A DNA stretch of 64,000 nt from an uncultured Bacteroidales bacterium (GTDB lineage Bacteria; Bacteroidota; Bacteroidia; Bacteroidales; Paludibacteraceae). Below are positions 48,594-57,823 of the stretch, piece by piece. Below the pieces are notes generated by a model. That model saw nothing but the letters and a program-made list of their open reading frames with translations, was not told the origin of the DNA and ran no database searches. The stretch is taken from positions 1-64,000 of the forward strand of contig ONPG01000009.1 of the NCBI GenBank assembly GCA_900319645.1, given 5' to 3'. Numbering within the stretch: the stretch's first letter is position 1; each line of letters opens with the position of its first letter. The position numbers and the translations under genes are program-made.

Positions 48594-50264
48594 ATGCGTA
48601 AAGGAACTAAAATAGCATTATGGATTGTCTTAACCCTTGTTGTCGTGTTGGCAGCAGCTGTTTTGACCGCTGATATATGGGCTTCACGCGTGGCAAACAA
48701 AGCCATACAAAAAGCCATTAATAATGACACTACCACCACGACTATCATGAGCATCGGGGATGTGCATGTACTTCTCTTGAGCGGGTGCGTGGGGCTCGAA
48801 GATATCTATCTCACTACCGACACGGCTGTAGCCGTGCTGAACGAGGGAAAACTGCAAGCCGTCAACCCCCAAAACAAGAAACCGGGAATGGCGGTATATG
48901 TGCCCTATCTGTCCGTTAATTTCGTGGACTACATTCGTTTCGCCCGCAGAAAGGAATTGAATATTCACGACATTGCTATCGATGACCCGCAACTGATGGT
49001 ACTTCTCGATGAGAAGTATCCTGAGAAATGTCTGCCGGAAATCAAAAAGACCGACACTACTACGTTGGACGTAAACGAATTCTTGAAAAAAGTGGCTTTG
49101 TCGTCTTTCTATCTCAATCGCGCTTCATGCGAACTGCGTAGCGTGCGTACCAAAATGCACGCTAAAGTAGATAGTATATCTCTGAGCGTAAATGGCCTGA
49201 GTTTTAATCTCTTGGACACCACTTTCGCTTACAACGATTCGGTCTATAAACTTTCTATGCAGCATGCCTATTTCCGTTTGGCAGACGGCTCGGCTGAGGT
49301 GGATACACGTGGATTAGAAACCGAAGACGCCGGTGCACTCAAACTGGGTAAAACACGTTTCCGCAACCTCATTGACAGCAAGAAAATGGCGGAGCGTGAG
49401 AAAGATTATATTACTTGGGTGGATCTGACGGTCAACCGCGTGCAGACTTCGGCTTTCAACCCCATTCGCAAGGCTCTGGCGCAAGACTGGACACTCGATT
49501 CTGTATATGCGGACGTTCAAAAACTGCATGTCATCCGCGACCAGCATATCAGTCCCAACCGCAAATTCCCGGTTCCGCAAGAAATCCTCATGAAGATTCC
49601 TGCCAAGTTTGATATCAAGAATGTGGCGGCTGATGTCAATGCGGTGAATATCAATTTCACACTGGATGCGGTTAACTACGGAAAAATGAATCTGAATGGC
49701 CTCAAGGCGAAACTCAAACATGTATCCAACAAAACCAATATTGCTTGGACAAGCAGCGTACGTGGTACGCTTGGCGGAGAAAGCCGTTTGGACGCTACCT
49801 TTGTGATGCACATGAACAAAAACGCTAATTTTGAAACCAGCATAACGGGAACAAACGTGGAATTGGGAGCGCTGAACGATTTCCTGCGTCCTATTGTCGG
49901 ACTTACCTGCGAGAGCCATGTGGACACGCTGCAGACGCATTATTCAGGAGATGCCAAAATGGCTCAGGGTGATTTTCTGATGATGTATCACGGCTTGGAC
50001 GTTCAGTTCCACAAAGATCAGGACATCGCTGTCAAAGAGATTAAAAACTTCGGCGGTCTGATCCAGGGCTTTGCCAACAACTTGGTTCCCAAGAGCAATC
50101 CGACGGTTGTAGATGCCTACCCGCGCAAGTATGCCGTGGAGTGGAAACACGACGAATACAAACCTTACCCACTCTTTGTGGTCGGGCCGGTGATCATCGG
50201 TGTCGTTGAAACGATGCTACCGGGCTTGTATGTCCACAAGCAGATAAAGTATAACAAAAAGTAA
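48594..50264 (+). CDS. AsmA/DUF748-like envelope protein
   Basis: This 556-residue protein starts at 48594 (MRKGTKIALWIVLTLVVVLA), because the earlier ATG at 48546 would fall on the transcription start. One N-terminal membrane helix is followed by a long periplasmic region made of beta segments with AsmA-like character: IGDVHVLLLSGCVGLEDIYL, FVDYIRFARRKELNIHDIAI, NVAADVNAVNINFTLDAVNY, LGGESRLDATFVMHMN. AsmA-type proteins bridge inner and outer membranes and move lipids. Assignment rests on architecture, not on a specific motif. Confidence 0.65.
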   Translation: MRKGTKIALWIVLTLVVVLAAAVLTADIWASRVANKAIQKAINNDTTTTTIMSIGDVHVLLLSGCVGLEDIYLTTDTAVAVLNEGKLQAVNPQNKKPGMAVYVPYLSVNFVDYIRFARRKELNIHDIAIDDPQLMVLLDEKYPEKCLPEIKKTDTTTLDVNEFLKKVALSSFYLNRASCELRSVRTKMHAKVDSISLSVNGLSFNLLDTTFAYNDSVYKLSMQHAYFRLADGSAEVDTRGLETEDAGALKLGKTRFRNLIDSKKMAEREKDYITWVDLTVNRVQTSAFNPIRKALAQDWTLDSVYADVQKLHVIRDQHISPNRKFPVPQEILMKIPAKFDIKNVAADVNAVNINFTLDAVNYGKMNLNGLKAKLKHVSNKTNIAWTSSVRGTLGGESRLDATFVMHMNKNANFETSITGTNVELGALNDFLRPIVGLTCESHVDTLQTHYSGDAKMAQGDFLMMYHGLDVQFHKDQDIAVKEIKNFGGLIQGFANNLVPKSNPTVVDAYPRKYAVEWKHDEYKPYPLFVVGPVIIGVVETMLPGLYVHKQIKYNKK

Positions 50265-50288
50265 GGAGTGTTTTTCTGGGGAAACGCC

Positions 50289-50678
50289 CTACTCTTCTTC
50301 CTCGTAATAACCATGCTCGATGCCGAATTGCAGTTCGGCATCTTGTATTAGTTGGACCTGCACGGCGCTTATCGCACGACCTTCTTCGCGGCAAGCATTG
50401 AGCACATAGTTGAGTTGCTCTGTTTCGTCCACGTCTCCGTCCAGATACTCCATCTCGCCGCTCTCCGGATCCTCACGTAAGAGTCCCTGCTCCTCCAGAT
50501 AGTCGTCCATCATATCCAGTACAAACAGCACATCATCCTGTGTGAGCGTATAGCCCGAAGGATGTTCTTCTGTTGCTGCACTTGTCTTGTCTACTTCCGG
50601 GATGGTTTTGAGTATAAACTCCACTAATTCCCGCTCTTCTTGCTCCATCAACGCGAGCTCAATCGTATTATTTTCCAT
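50289..50678 (-). CDS. Acidic conserved hypothetical protein
   Basis: This 129-residue soluble protein is very acidic, with a helical start (NTIELALMEQEERELVEFIL), TLTQDDVLFVLDMMDDYLEE, and a C-terminal acidic run (HGYYEEEE). The pattern is common in Bacteroidales, where the gene often stands beside lipid or cell-envelope genes; no function is known. It is transcribed divergently from cdsA out of a fully shared promoter region. Confidence 0.68.
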   Translation of the reverse strand: MENNTIELALMEQEERELVEFILKTIPEVDKTSAATEEHPSGYTLTQDDVLFVLDMMDDYLEEQGLLREDPESGEMEYLDGDVDETEQLNYVLNACREEGRAISAVQVQLIQDAELQFGIEHGYYEEEE

Positions 50679-50693
50679 AAAAATGAGAAATTA

Positions 50694-50729
50694 TTTGCAA
50701 AGGTACAATTTTTTTTGTAATTTTGCAAA
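50694..50729. promoter_or_regulatory. Superimposed divergent promoters (50678 gene and cdsA)
   Basis: Plus: TTTG 50694-50697, 20 nt, TAATTTTG 50718-50725. Minus: TTTG (50729-50726), 20 nt, TACCTTTG (50705-50698). The -33 box of each abuts the -7 box of the other, forming a near-palindrome of 36 bp. Confidence 0.88.
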
Positions 50730-50743
50730 AAATTTTGAAAAAA

Positions 50744-51601
50744 ATGAGTGAATTTTGGAAAAGAACGCTCAGTGGCACCGTATATGTCGGTGTTGTAGTG
50801 GGCAGTATTTTGCTTCATCCGGCTTTTTTCGGAGCTGTGTTTGCAATCATTAGTTTGCTGGCGGTTCGCGAGTTTCACCTGTTAATGAAATCTTCGCTTC
50901 CAAGCCGTGTCTTGGCGGAAATAGCGGCAGTTCTGCTTTTCCTTACCGCTTGGATGCCCGTGGGGTTATCGGAGACGTGCTATGGATTTCTGATGATTGT
51001 GTGCTTTGCCGCCTATTGTCTGGCGGTTATGTCCGGATTGCTTGCTGAATTATGGATGAAGGCCGAAGATCCTGTGCGCAACTGGGGAAACATACTGCAA
51101 TCGCAGATCATGATAGCTCTTCCGATTGCGCTGATGTCCGTGCTGATGTTTTTTGACAAATACCTGTTGCTGGCAGTGTTCGTGCTGATCTGGGTAAATG
51201 ACAGCGGAGCTTATTGCGTGGGCAGTATGACCGCCAAACGTGCAGGTGGCAATCATAAGATGTTTCCTCGCGTGAGCCCGAAGAAAAGTTGGGAAGGACT
51301 GTTGGGTGGAATGGCTCTGGCGGTTGGCGCAAGCGCTTTGCTGGCATACTTCGGCTGGTTCGATTGGTTGGAGAAATTCTCGTCGCTGAATGTCTATCTG
51401 ACTGCCGCTCTGTTCGCAATCGTCGTAGCTGTGTTCGGCACGCTGGGCGATTTAATGGAGAGCCTTTTGAAACGTACTATTGGCGTAAAAGACAGTGGCA
51501 AATTCATGCCGGGACACGGAGGTGTATTAGATCGCTTTGACAGCATTCTGCTGGCTATTCCCACGGCTTTGTTGTTGGTAATCATCGTTTCCCAATGTTG
51601 A
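50744..51601 (+). CDS. cdsA: Phosphatidate cytidylyltransferase
   Basis: This 285-residue enzyme makes CDP-diacylglycerol from phosphatidate and CTP in the inner membrane. Start at 50744 (MSEFWKRTLSGTVYVGVVVG), since the ATG at 50723 lies within the promoter. About seven membrane helices. The signature from ESLLKRTIGVKDSGKF through MPGHGGVLDRFDS (~239-267) holds the metal-binding Asp residues, and VNDSGAYCVGSMTAKR is also typical. It overlaps the acyltransferase gene by 7 bp. Confidence 0.95.
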   Translation: MSEFWKRTLSGTVYVGVVVGSILLHPAFFGAVFAIISLLAVREFHLLMKSSLPSRVLAEIAAVLLFLTAWMPVGLSETCYGFLMIVCFAAYCLAVMSGLLAELWMKAEDPVRNWGNILQSQIMIALPIALMSVLMFFDKYLLLAVFVLIWVNDSGAYCVGSMTAKRAGGNHKMFPRVSPKKSWEGLLGGMALAVGASALLAYFGWFDWLEKFSSLNVYLTAALFAIVVAVFGTLGDLMESLLKRTIGVKDSGKFMPGHGGVLDRFDSILLAIPTALLLVIIVSQC

Positions 51602-52455
51602 AATCCTTTGTTTCCATAGTATCGCGCTGGCCGTTGAGCGTGCATTATTGGTTTGCCGATTGGCTGATTTTTCCGGTGATGTACCATATCGTCCGGTATA
51701 GGCGTAAACTGGTGGATCAGAATCTTCGTAACTCTTTCCCTGAGAAGACAGATCAGGAGCGGCAACAGATAGCCAAAGATTTCTACCACCAGTTCTGCGA
51801 CACGATTGTTGAGACCATCTACGGTTACCATTGTTCGGACGAAGAAATGCGCGAACGTGTGGTGTTTGTGGGAATGGATGAAGTGAACCGCCTGATAGAT
51901 GCAGCCGGAGGAGGAATATTTATGCTTGCTCACTTCGGTAATTGGGAATGGATGGCAAGTATTCAGCAATGGGTCTCGCCCGGCGTAACCGAGTTGAATG
52001 TATATCGAAAACTTAAGAATGGCAGCATGGACGAATTAATGCTGTCTATTCGCAGCAAACGCGGTGGATCTTGTGTAGAAAAACAACGAATCTTACGAGA
52101 GATGGTCAGATATCGAAGTGAGAAACATCCTATTACCGTCGGACTGCTGAGCGACCAGAAACCCCGGCCGGAAGTGACACGTACGTGGGTGGAGTTTCTA
52201 CACCAGGAGACAGGATTCCTGGACGGAGGAGAAGTGCTCGGAAAGAAATTCGGATACCCGGTTTTCTATCTGTATATAACACGCAAGAAACGCGGTTATT
52301 ACTGCGTGCAGATGCGAACGATTGCCGCAGATCCGAAAAATACGGCTGAAAGTGAGATAACCCGGGCTTATGCCAAGCTCCTGGAGGAGAATATACAGGA
52401 ACAGCCGGCTATGTGGCTTTGGACACATAACCGTTTTCTATGGAAAAGGATGTGA
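51595..52455 (+). CDS. Lysophospholipid/lipid A acyltransferase, LpxL/HtrB-like
   Basis: This 286-residue protein has an N-terminal membrane-associated helix and the catalytic HX4E motif His113-FGNW-Glu118 (LAHFGNWEWM). Later motifs are GLLSDQKPR, EFLHQETGFLDGGEVLGKK and MWLWTHNRFLWKR. This is the layout of late acyltransferases that add secondary acyl chains to lipid A. Position next to cdsA supports lipid biosynthesis. Overlap with cdsA indicates coupling. Confidence 0.88.
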   Translation: MLKSFVSIVSRWPLSVHYWFADWLIFPVMYHIVRYRRKLVDQNLRNSFPEKTDQERQQIAKDFYHQFCDTIVETIYGYHCSDEEMRERVVFVGMDEVNRLIDAAGGGIFMLAHFGNWEWMASIQQWVSPGVTELNVYRKLKNGSMDELMLSIRSKRGGSCVEKQRILREMVRYRSEKHPITVGLLSDQKPRPEVTRTWVEFLHQETGFLDGGEVLGKKFGYPVFYLYITRKKRGYYCVQMRTIAADPKNTAESEITRAYAKLLEENIQEQPAMWLWTHNRFLWKRM

Positions 52456-52483
52456 TATTTGTCTTTGAAGATCAGAGATTTAT

Positions 52484-53383
52484 ATGAAATGTAGTGTCAT
52501 CATATTAAACTGGAATGGCGCATCCATGTTGCGTCAATACCTGCCATCCGTAGTAGCACATACTACCCTTCCCGATTGCGAGGTTGTGGTGGCGGACAAC
52601 GGAAGTACGGACAACAGTCTGGAGGTCCTGAGCAAGGAGTTTCCGAGTGTGCGGGTGATCGCCTTGGATAAGAACTATGGTTTTGCGGAAGGCTATAACC
52701 GGGCAATAGACGAACGGATAAAAGCCGGCGATGTGCCGGAATATGTCGTATTACTCAATTCGGATGTGGAGGTTACCGAAGGCTGGTTGAAGCCCTTGAC
52801 CGCTTATCTGGATGCCCATCCGGATGTGGCGGCTGTGCAACCTAAGATCCGTAGCTGGCGTAATCGGAACATGTTTGAACATGCCGGAGCAGCAGGTGGT
52901 TTTCTGAACCCATTGGGTTATCCCTATTGCCGGGGAAGGATTTTATGGAAAGTAGAAGAAGACAAAGGGCAATATGATACCATCGTAGATGTCGATTGGA
53001 CCTCGGGCGCGTGCATGTGCGTACGCACGAACGTATATAAGGAGTGCGGAGGTTTGGATGCGGCGTTCTTTGCTCATATGGAGGAGATTGACTTGTGCTG
53101 GCGGATGCGCAACAAAGGATGGCGGCTGGTTTGTCTGCCCGAGAGTGTCGTTTATCACTTGGGAGGCGGTTCTCTCAACTACGAGAGTCCGCGAAAGACT
53201 TATCTCAACCATAGAAACAACCTTTTGATGATCTACAAAAACAAACAACACCCTTACGGAGTGCTGTTTGTGAGATTCTTTCTCGATTATGCCGCGGCGG
53301 CTTTCTATCTGCTGCAAGGTCGTTGGGGAGCCTGCAAGGCTGTATTCGAAGCCCGGAGAGATTACCGCCGGATGAGAGGATAA
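52484..53383 (+). CDS. Family 2 glycosyltransferase
   Basis: This 299-residue GT-A enzyme: VIILNWNGASMLRQYLPSVV at the N-terminus, VVVADNGSTDNSLEVLSKEF (nucleotide-binding Asp), YVVLLNSDVEVTEGWLKPL (metal-binding acidic pair), DWTSGACMCVRTNVYKECGG and HMEEIDLCWRMRNKGWRLVC (acceptor site with the ED dyad). A C-terminal hydrophobic segment (FVRFFLDYAAAAFYLLQ) suggests membrane association. It resembles rhamnosyltransferase-like GT2 proteins acting on envelope polysaccharide; the sugar is unknown. Confidence 0.9.
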   Translation: MKCSVIILNWNGASMLRQYLPSVVAHTTLPDCEVVVADNGSTDNSLEVLSKEFPSVRVIALDKNYGFAEGYNRAIDERIKAGDVPEYVVLLNSDVEVTEGWLKPLTAYLDAHPDVAAVQPKIRSWRNRNMFEHAGAAGGFLNPLGYPYCRGRILWKVEEDKGQYDTIVDVDWTSGACMCVRTNVYKECGGLDAAFFAHMEEIDLCWRMRNKGWRLVCLPESVVYHLGGGSLNYESPRKTYLNHRNNLLMIYKNKQHPYGVLFVRFFLDYAAAAFYLLQGRWGACKAVFEARRDYRRMRG

Positions 53384-53400
53384 TCCATCCTCCTTCCCTT

Positions 53401-53420
53401 CCCTCCCCTTTAAGGGAGGG
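53401..53420. terminator. Convergent hairpin
   Basis: CCCTCCC-ctttaa-GGGAGGG between the glycosyltransferase and the minus-strand secreted-protein gene; usable from both sides. Confidence 0.7.
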
Positions 53421-53434
53421 AGAGGAAAAACAGG

Positions 53435-54847
53435 TTATTGCAACAGATATTTGTGACCATTCTGGATGACGAAGCCGTGGTAGCCTTTGCCTACCGGACG
53501 GCCAAGGATGTCAAACATAGGAGCGTTTCGGTCTATCGCCGGAACGTTTTCTATTGATTCCTCTTCGCCTCCGCCATAATATTCCTCGTCGGTATAGAAC
53601 GGCAGTTCGCCTGTGAAAGTGAAGTTATACGTGTTCTTGTTTTCACAAGTCATATAGCCGGCGATCGTATAGATGTTGCCTTCCTTGGTAATGGCTACTT
53701 GGCCTTCTACGTTATAGGTGTAATCGGTATCGCCTTCTCCGAACTGATAGAAAGAGTATTCACCCAATTCGTGCACACCTTCTAACGAACCAAGTTCAGC
53801 CGTATAAAGATCCAAACCGATATACGGTATTTCCGTTGTGTCGGCATAGAGATAAACCGTGTAATTGTAGTTTCCTACTTCCGAATATTCCGACTCGAAT
53901 ACCGCGTCTGCGGCATTGAAATCCAAGAACACAACTTCACCTGTTCCGCTCTGACCTCCTTCTATCGAGTCGGTCGGGCTGGCTTCAAAATAGACTCTTA
54001 CCTCGTAGCAACGGAGTTGCTTGACACAGGAGATGGTCACAGATGTTGCATCCACATCCGTCAAAACCAATACCGGGTCAGCCGTTACTTCTTCGGCGGA
54101 AGCATCTACAAAACTGAGAGTTCCTTTGTCGGCAGTAGCATCAAAATCTTTCTTTACATAACCGTTGATAACAATACCTTTGATGGCTTTGGTGGCCTCA
54201 AAAGTCAGGTCGAAGCCTGCATTGCAGCCAAAATAAGTATCGGTAATGGCACCTTTGGTACAAGATACCTGGATATTATTCTTGATAAAAGAATACGTCA
54301 TGTTATTGCCTGTCGTTTCGCCTTCCGCATTCACAATAGTCGGTTCTGCATATACATATTCCGGGTCAAGCGTCGGAGGCGTTACGGTTCCTGTGGTGTC
54401 CGGCGGGAGAATGTCCGTCGTGTCTCCGTTGACCACGAGTTGCTTGATCAGACGCTGGCCGGAAGCGCCGAGCGTAAAGACTACAGACGAAGCGTTTCCA
54501 GTCCAGGAATCGGTCTTAAGGTCCTCAGCGGAAGTGGATTCGCCGCCAGAAACCAGATTGCCTTCAGAAACAGCAAGACTTGCATACGCTTTCGTACCTT
54601 GTTTGGCAAAAACAATCTGAATAGCGGTCAGGTTTGCGCCCGAAACAGTAATGGTGTTGTTGGCATACATGCGCATTCCGTTCTCATAGTACGCAGGAGG
54701 ATTGTTTCCAGTGCCTTTGTCGAGTGCCACGGAAATACCGTCTGCCGATTGCGAAACTGCATCTGCGCTGTCAAACACAAAAGTGGTTGCCGCCATAGCC
54801 GAAAGAGACAAGCTGATGGCAGCGAAGAAAAGGGAGATTTTTTTCAT
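53435..54847 (-). CDS. Secreted multi-domain protein with C-terminal sorting-type tail
   Basis: This 470-residue protein has a signal peptide (MKKISLFFAAISLSLSAMAA), then repeated beta-sandwich-like segments (FVFDSADAVSQSADGISVAL, AIQIVFAKQGTKAYASLAVS), a Pro/Thr linker (DILPPDTTGTVTPPTLDPEY) and further beta domains. One of these (EVVFLDFNAADAVFESEYSE, YTIAGYMTCENKNTYNFTFT) recalls lipid- or calycin-like strands seen in Bacteroidetes surface proteins. The tail MFDILGRPVGKGYHGFVIQN then GHKYLLQ matches type IX secretion C-terminal signals (GxxGFVIQNGxKYLL). The function is unknown. Confidence 0.72.
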   Translation of the reverse strand: MKKISLFFAAISLSLSAMAATTFVFDSADAVSQSADGISVALDKGTGNNPPAYYENGMRMYANNTITVSGANLTAIQIVFAKQGTKAYASLAVSEGNLVSGGESTSAEDLKTDSWTGNASSVVFTLGASGQRLIKQLVVNGDTTDILPPDTTGTVTPPTLDPEYVYAEPTIVNAEGETTGNNMTYSFIKNNIQVSCTKGAITDTYFGCNAGFDLTFEATKAIKGIVINGYVKKDFDATADKGTLSFVDASAEEVTADPVLVLTDVDATSVTISCVKQLRCYEVRVYFEASPTDSIEGGQSGTGEVVFLDFNAADAVFESEYSEVGNYNYTVYLYADTTEIPYIGLDLYTAELGSLEGVHELGEYSFYQFGEGDTDYTYNVEGQVAITKEGNIYTIAGYMTCENKNTYNFTFTGELPFYTDEEYYGGGEEESIENVPAIDRNAPMFDILGRPVGKGYHGFVIQNGHKYLLQ

Positions 54848-54874
54848 TTGAATGTGGTTGTTTAATATTGTTTT

Positions 54875-56734
54875 TTAGAAGCCGAAGCTAAGTCCGCAGG
54901 TGAACGTTAGGTTCTTTCCCTGGAAATAGAGCGGCGTGAATTTGTTGAGATAATAGGATTCGAGTTCTGCTCCCGACAGATTCTTGGAGGTCCCGTCCGC
55001 ATTCCAGCCTCGGTCTTCTCCTGCCACACGGGTGGATGTCGGAGCTGTCGCCTGGGCGTTATTATAGCAGATGTCAACATGTGCATAGCAGTTGTTGAAC
55101 ACCTCATATACTGCGCGGAACTTAATCTCGTCATTATTCCAAATCGCTTCATTAAAAGGCTTTTGCGCAATAATGTTGCTTATCTCCCGGCGCACGTATT
55201 TGTACGAATTATATTTGGTATCGCGCGTGTAATCGAGCGTAAGACGCAACGAGCGTGTGGGACGATAAGCCAACTGGACAAAGATGGATTGCGCGTTATC
55301 GCCCATATAATGTCCCATGTTATACGAATTGGAGGTATAGGCAAGGACAGAAATGGAATGGGTGTAAGAGGCTATGTATGAGCGCATAAACTCTCCGCGG
55401 AGACTTAATCCTTTAACCGGCCATCCGCTCCAGTTGAAGCCAACCAGATAAGAAACCGGGTTCTTCTCCGGGTTGGATTTTTTCAGACGAGCAAATTTGA
55501 ACTCGTCCAGAAAGAAAGAACCGTAGAGCCGCAAATGATCCGTCGGACGGATGGTGAGCGTAGCAAACGCCTGCGAGTTCTGGTTCTCGGAATAGACGCC
55601 TTTGGTCAGCAGGTGGTCAAGCGACTTGAAGAAAGCAATCGGAATCAAATAGGCCGCCTGAATATTCCGCTCCGCATATACAATCGAGTTTCCGAAGGAG
55701 AACTGGATGTATTTAATCGGCATGAAGGTGAACATGTTCGCCGCCATGAACTTGCTACGCGGGCGATAGTTGATTTTGGCTTCCCCTTCACGATAGGTTT
55801 CTTCCACATAGTAGTTCGTGGAATCGAGTACGTTGCTTACGAGCCAGGCGTGGAAATAATCGAACTGGAACCACTTGCAGGGCGTCAGTTGGAGTGTGAT
55901 CATCGGCACAGCCGGATTGTGAGCGGAGAGGATGTTGGACGCATGTTGGGCGTCTCCCCATTGGATGCGCTCACGTTGTACGCCTATACTGCCCCACCAC
56001 GTGTAGAGCGAGATGCCGCCTCGCGAGTCGGAGAAATCTCCGCCGTAGTTGGCTTCTTTGTATTGCACGCCGGGCAGATTGTTGAGGTAGCCGCCTTTTG
56101 TGATTTTAGCGCCGTCTATCTGCGAAGCGGAAGTCGGGAAATAGGACTTGTTGAGATAGCCGGTTCCTTTCCAGGAGTTGTCGCGAATAGATCCCCAGAT
56201 AGACAAGTGCTTGGCTATATCCATCTGAATCTCAGCTCCATACCAACGATGGGTGATCATTCCTTTTCGGTTGGCATAGATGTCCATTCCCAGAATAGGA
56301 CGCACACGCATTTTGAAGATTTTGTTCTTGGTGAGGATGTGCAAAGACGGATCCGCCAGCGAGAGATTAGACACAGGCGTGATCCATTGGGTCACGTGTT
56401 TATGCCCGTAGCTGTAATAGACGGGAATCGTGTCCTGCTCCAAGGCATAGTCCTGCATGTAGAACTGTAAATCCGCTTTTTGCCTGCGCGAGAGAAGCGA
56501 ATCTTTGCTCTGCGCTTCCGCCAGCCGTGCGGCTATATAGTCGCGGGTATAAGGACGGATGGCACTATTGGTTTGAATAATGCCATCCGTAGTCAGTTCC
56601 TCTAAGAAATCATAGATCTCCGTATATTCCAATGCCTGCGGAATGCGCTGGGCATAGGAAAATGAAACGTAAAAACTGAAAACTGAAAGGATAAAGAATC
56701 CCAACCATTTTTTATATATGTTAGCACTTTTCAT
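54875..56734 (-). CDS. Wzi-like capsule assembly outer-membrane protein
   Basis: This 619-residue protein has a signal peptide (FFILSVFSFYVSFSYA). An N-terminal plug-like helical part (YTEIYDFLEELTTDGIIQTN, TRDYIAARLAEAQSKDS) is followed by a beta-barrel of many strands and the terminal Phe of an outer-membrane protein (FTCGLSFGF). The EIYDFLEEL start and the ERIQWGDAQHASNILSAHNP motif fit the Caps_assemb_Wzi family (PF14052), which ties capsule to the cell surface. No capsule polymerisation genes are in the window. Confidence 0.82.
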   Translation of the reverse strand: MKSANIYKKWLGFFILSVFSFYVSFSYAQRIPQALEYTEIYDFLEELTTDGIIQTNSAIRPYTRDYIAARLAEAQSKDSLLSRRQKADLQFYMQDYALEQDTIPVYYSYGHKHVTQWITPVSNLSLADPSLHILTKNKIFKMRVRPILGMDIYANRKGMITHRWYGAEIQMDIAKHLSIWGSIRDNSWKGTGYLNKSYFPTSASQIDGAKITKGGYLNNLPGVQYKEANYGGDFSDSRGGISLYTWWGSIGVQRERIQWGDAQHASNILSAHNPAVPMITLQLTPCKWFQFDYFHAWLVSNVLDSTNYYVEETYREGEAKINYRPRSKFMAANMFTFMPIKYIQFSFGNSIVYAERNIQAAYLIPIAFFKSLDHLLTKGVYSENQNSQAFATLTIRPTDHLRLYGSFFLDEFKFARLKKSNPEKNPVSYLVGFNWSGWPVKGLSLRGEFMRSYIASYTHSISVLAYTSNSYNMGHYMGDNAQSIFVQLAYRPTRSLRLTLDYTRDTKYNSYKYVRREISNIIAQKPFNEAIWNNDEIKFRAVYEVFNNCYAHVDICYNNAQATAPTSTRVAGEDRGWNADGTSKNLSGAELESYYLNKFTPLYFQGKNLTFTCGLSFGF

Positions 56735-56766
56735 CGTGTAAAGTTTTCAATTTTCAACGTTTTTTT

Positions 56767-57363
56767 TTACTTTTTCGCGCAACGTGCGTTGAGCGCTTCG
56801 ATTACCTCGTTGGTAATGTCATAAGCGTCAGCTGCCTGCAGAATATTGTCCTTGCCGGTGTTGGCAAAGATGATCTGATAGCGGCCGTCGGCATTAAACT
56901 CAGCCAGGAAATTGTTCAGGGTGTCAGCCAACTGGAGATTGAGGTCCTGGTTCTGTTGCAGGATTTCGTTGGTCAGTTTGGCTTCCAATTCCTGGAGTTC
57001 CTGCTGCTTGCGAATAAGTTTGTTTTGCTCTGCCTCTGCGCGTTCGCGGCTCAGAAATGCGTTATTCTCCACTTTGCGCTGGAAATCAGCAGCCTCGCGT
57101 TGAAGGGTGTTTGCCTTTGTGTTGAGTTTGAGACGGGCGTCCTCCTGCTTGGTCATCAGTTTGTCGTTAGCCTCGATAGCGAACGTGTAGTTGAGCAGCA
57201 CGGAGTCGAGATTGAGGTACGCAACCGGCATTTGTTCGCCAGCAGCGATAGCTTGTGCCACCTCGGCTTGGCGGGACGCTGGTTTCTGAGTAAAAAAGAG
57301 TACGAAAAGGGCTACTACAGCCGCACAAAGTACGCAATTAATTGCGATTTGAATCTTGTTCAT
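56767..57363 (-). CDS. OmpH/Skp-family periplasmic chaperone
   Basis: This 198-residue protein has an N-terminal membrane helix or signal (INCVLCAAVVALFVLFFTQK), a short beta part starting MPVAYLNLDSVLLNY, and two long antiparallel coiled helices (KLNTKANTLQREAADFQRKV, LIRKQQELQELEAKLTNEIL). It returns to YQIIFANTGKDNILQAADAY. This is the Skp trimer tentacle layout; such proteins keep outer-membrane proteins soluble in the periplasm. Its neighbour is the Wzi-like barrel, a possible client. Confidence 0.88.
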   Translation of the reverse strand: MNKIQIAINCVLCAAVVALFVLFFTQKPASRQAEVAQAIAAGEQMPVAYLNLDSVLLNYTFAIEANDKLMTKQEDARLKLNTKANTLQREAADFQRKVENNAFLSRERAEAEQNKLIRKQQELQELEAKLTNEILQQNQDLNLQLADTLNNFLAEFNADGRYQIIFANTGKDNILQAADAYDITNEVIEALNARCAKK

Positions 57364-57411
57364 AAAAACAATTACAATTTAAAATATTTACAATTCAGTT
57401 ATTTGTTTCTT

Positions 57412-57621
57412 TTATAGGTCTTTGACCTGAATAGCCTGTTTTTTTGCACGCCGGGCTTCTCGGTCCAGCGAGGTGGCACAATGGATTTTATTCTCCCTCA
57501 TCCGCTGATTTTCGTGGATGTGCTGGGAGCGGAAAGTGTGGTCCTTGCGGAGAATAACTCCCACGGCAAGAAGCACAACTGCGAGCGCTACAAGCGCTAT
57601 GACAATCAATAATTGCTGCAT
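57412..57621 (-). CDS. Small single-pass membrane protein
   Basis: This 69-residue protein has one N-terminal membrane helix (LLIVIALVALAVVLLAVGVIL) and a basic cytoplasmic tail (SLDREARRAKKQAIQVKDL) with CATSLDREARR. Small proteins of this shape are widespread and conserved in Bacteroidales, of unknown role. It has its own promoter upstream and precedes the Skp-like gene by 48 bp. Confidence 0.68.
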   Translation of the reverse strand: MQQLLIVIALVALAVVLLAVGVILRKDHTFRSQHIHENQRMRENKIHCATSLDREARRAKKQAIQVKDL

Positions 57622-57640
57622 AATACCTCAAATTACGCTA

Positions 57641-57672
57641 CAAAATTACACTTTTTTTTTCAAACTACCAAG
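57641..57672 (-). promoter_or_regulatory. Promoter of the 57621 gene
   Basis: Minus strand: CTTG (57672-57669), 20 nt, TAATTTTG (57648-57641). Confidence 0.65.
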
Positions 57673-57740
57673 CGTTTACATACAAAGTATGTCATTTTTG
57701 GGACAGAATGACACTTTTTTAATATAAATATGCGTGCGCG

Positions 57741-57772
57741 CTTGCATATATGAAAAAAAAGTTGTAACTTTG
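57741..57772 (+). promoter_or_regulatory. Bactofilin promoter
   Basis: CTTGCATATATG at 57741 and TAACTTTG at 57765-57772, 20 nt apart. Confidence 0.88.
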
Positions 57773-57823
57773 CGCGAAATTTTGCATAGTAGTGCATGAA
57801 AGTAGCATATATTAATCAAAAAA

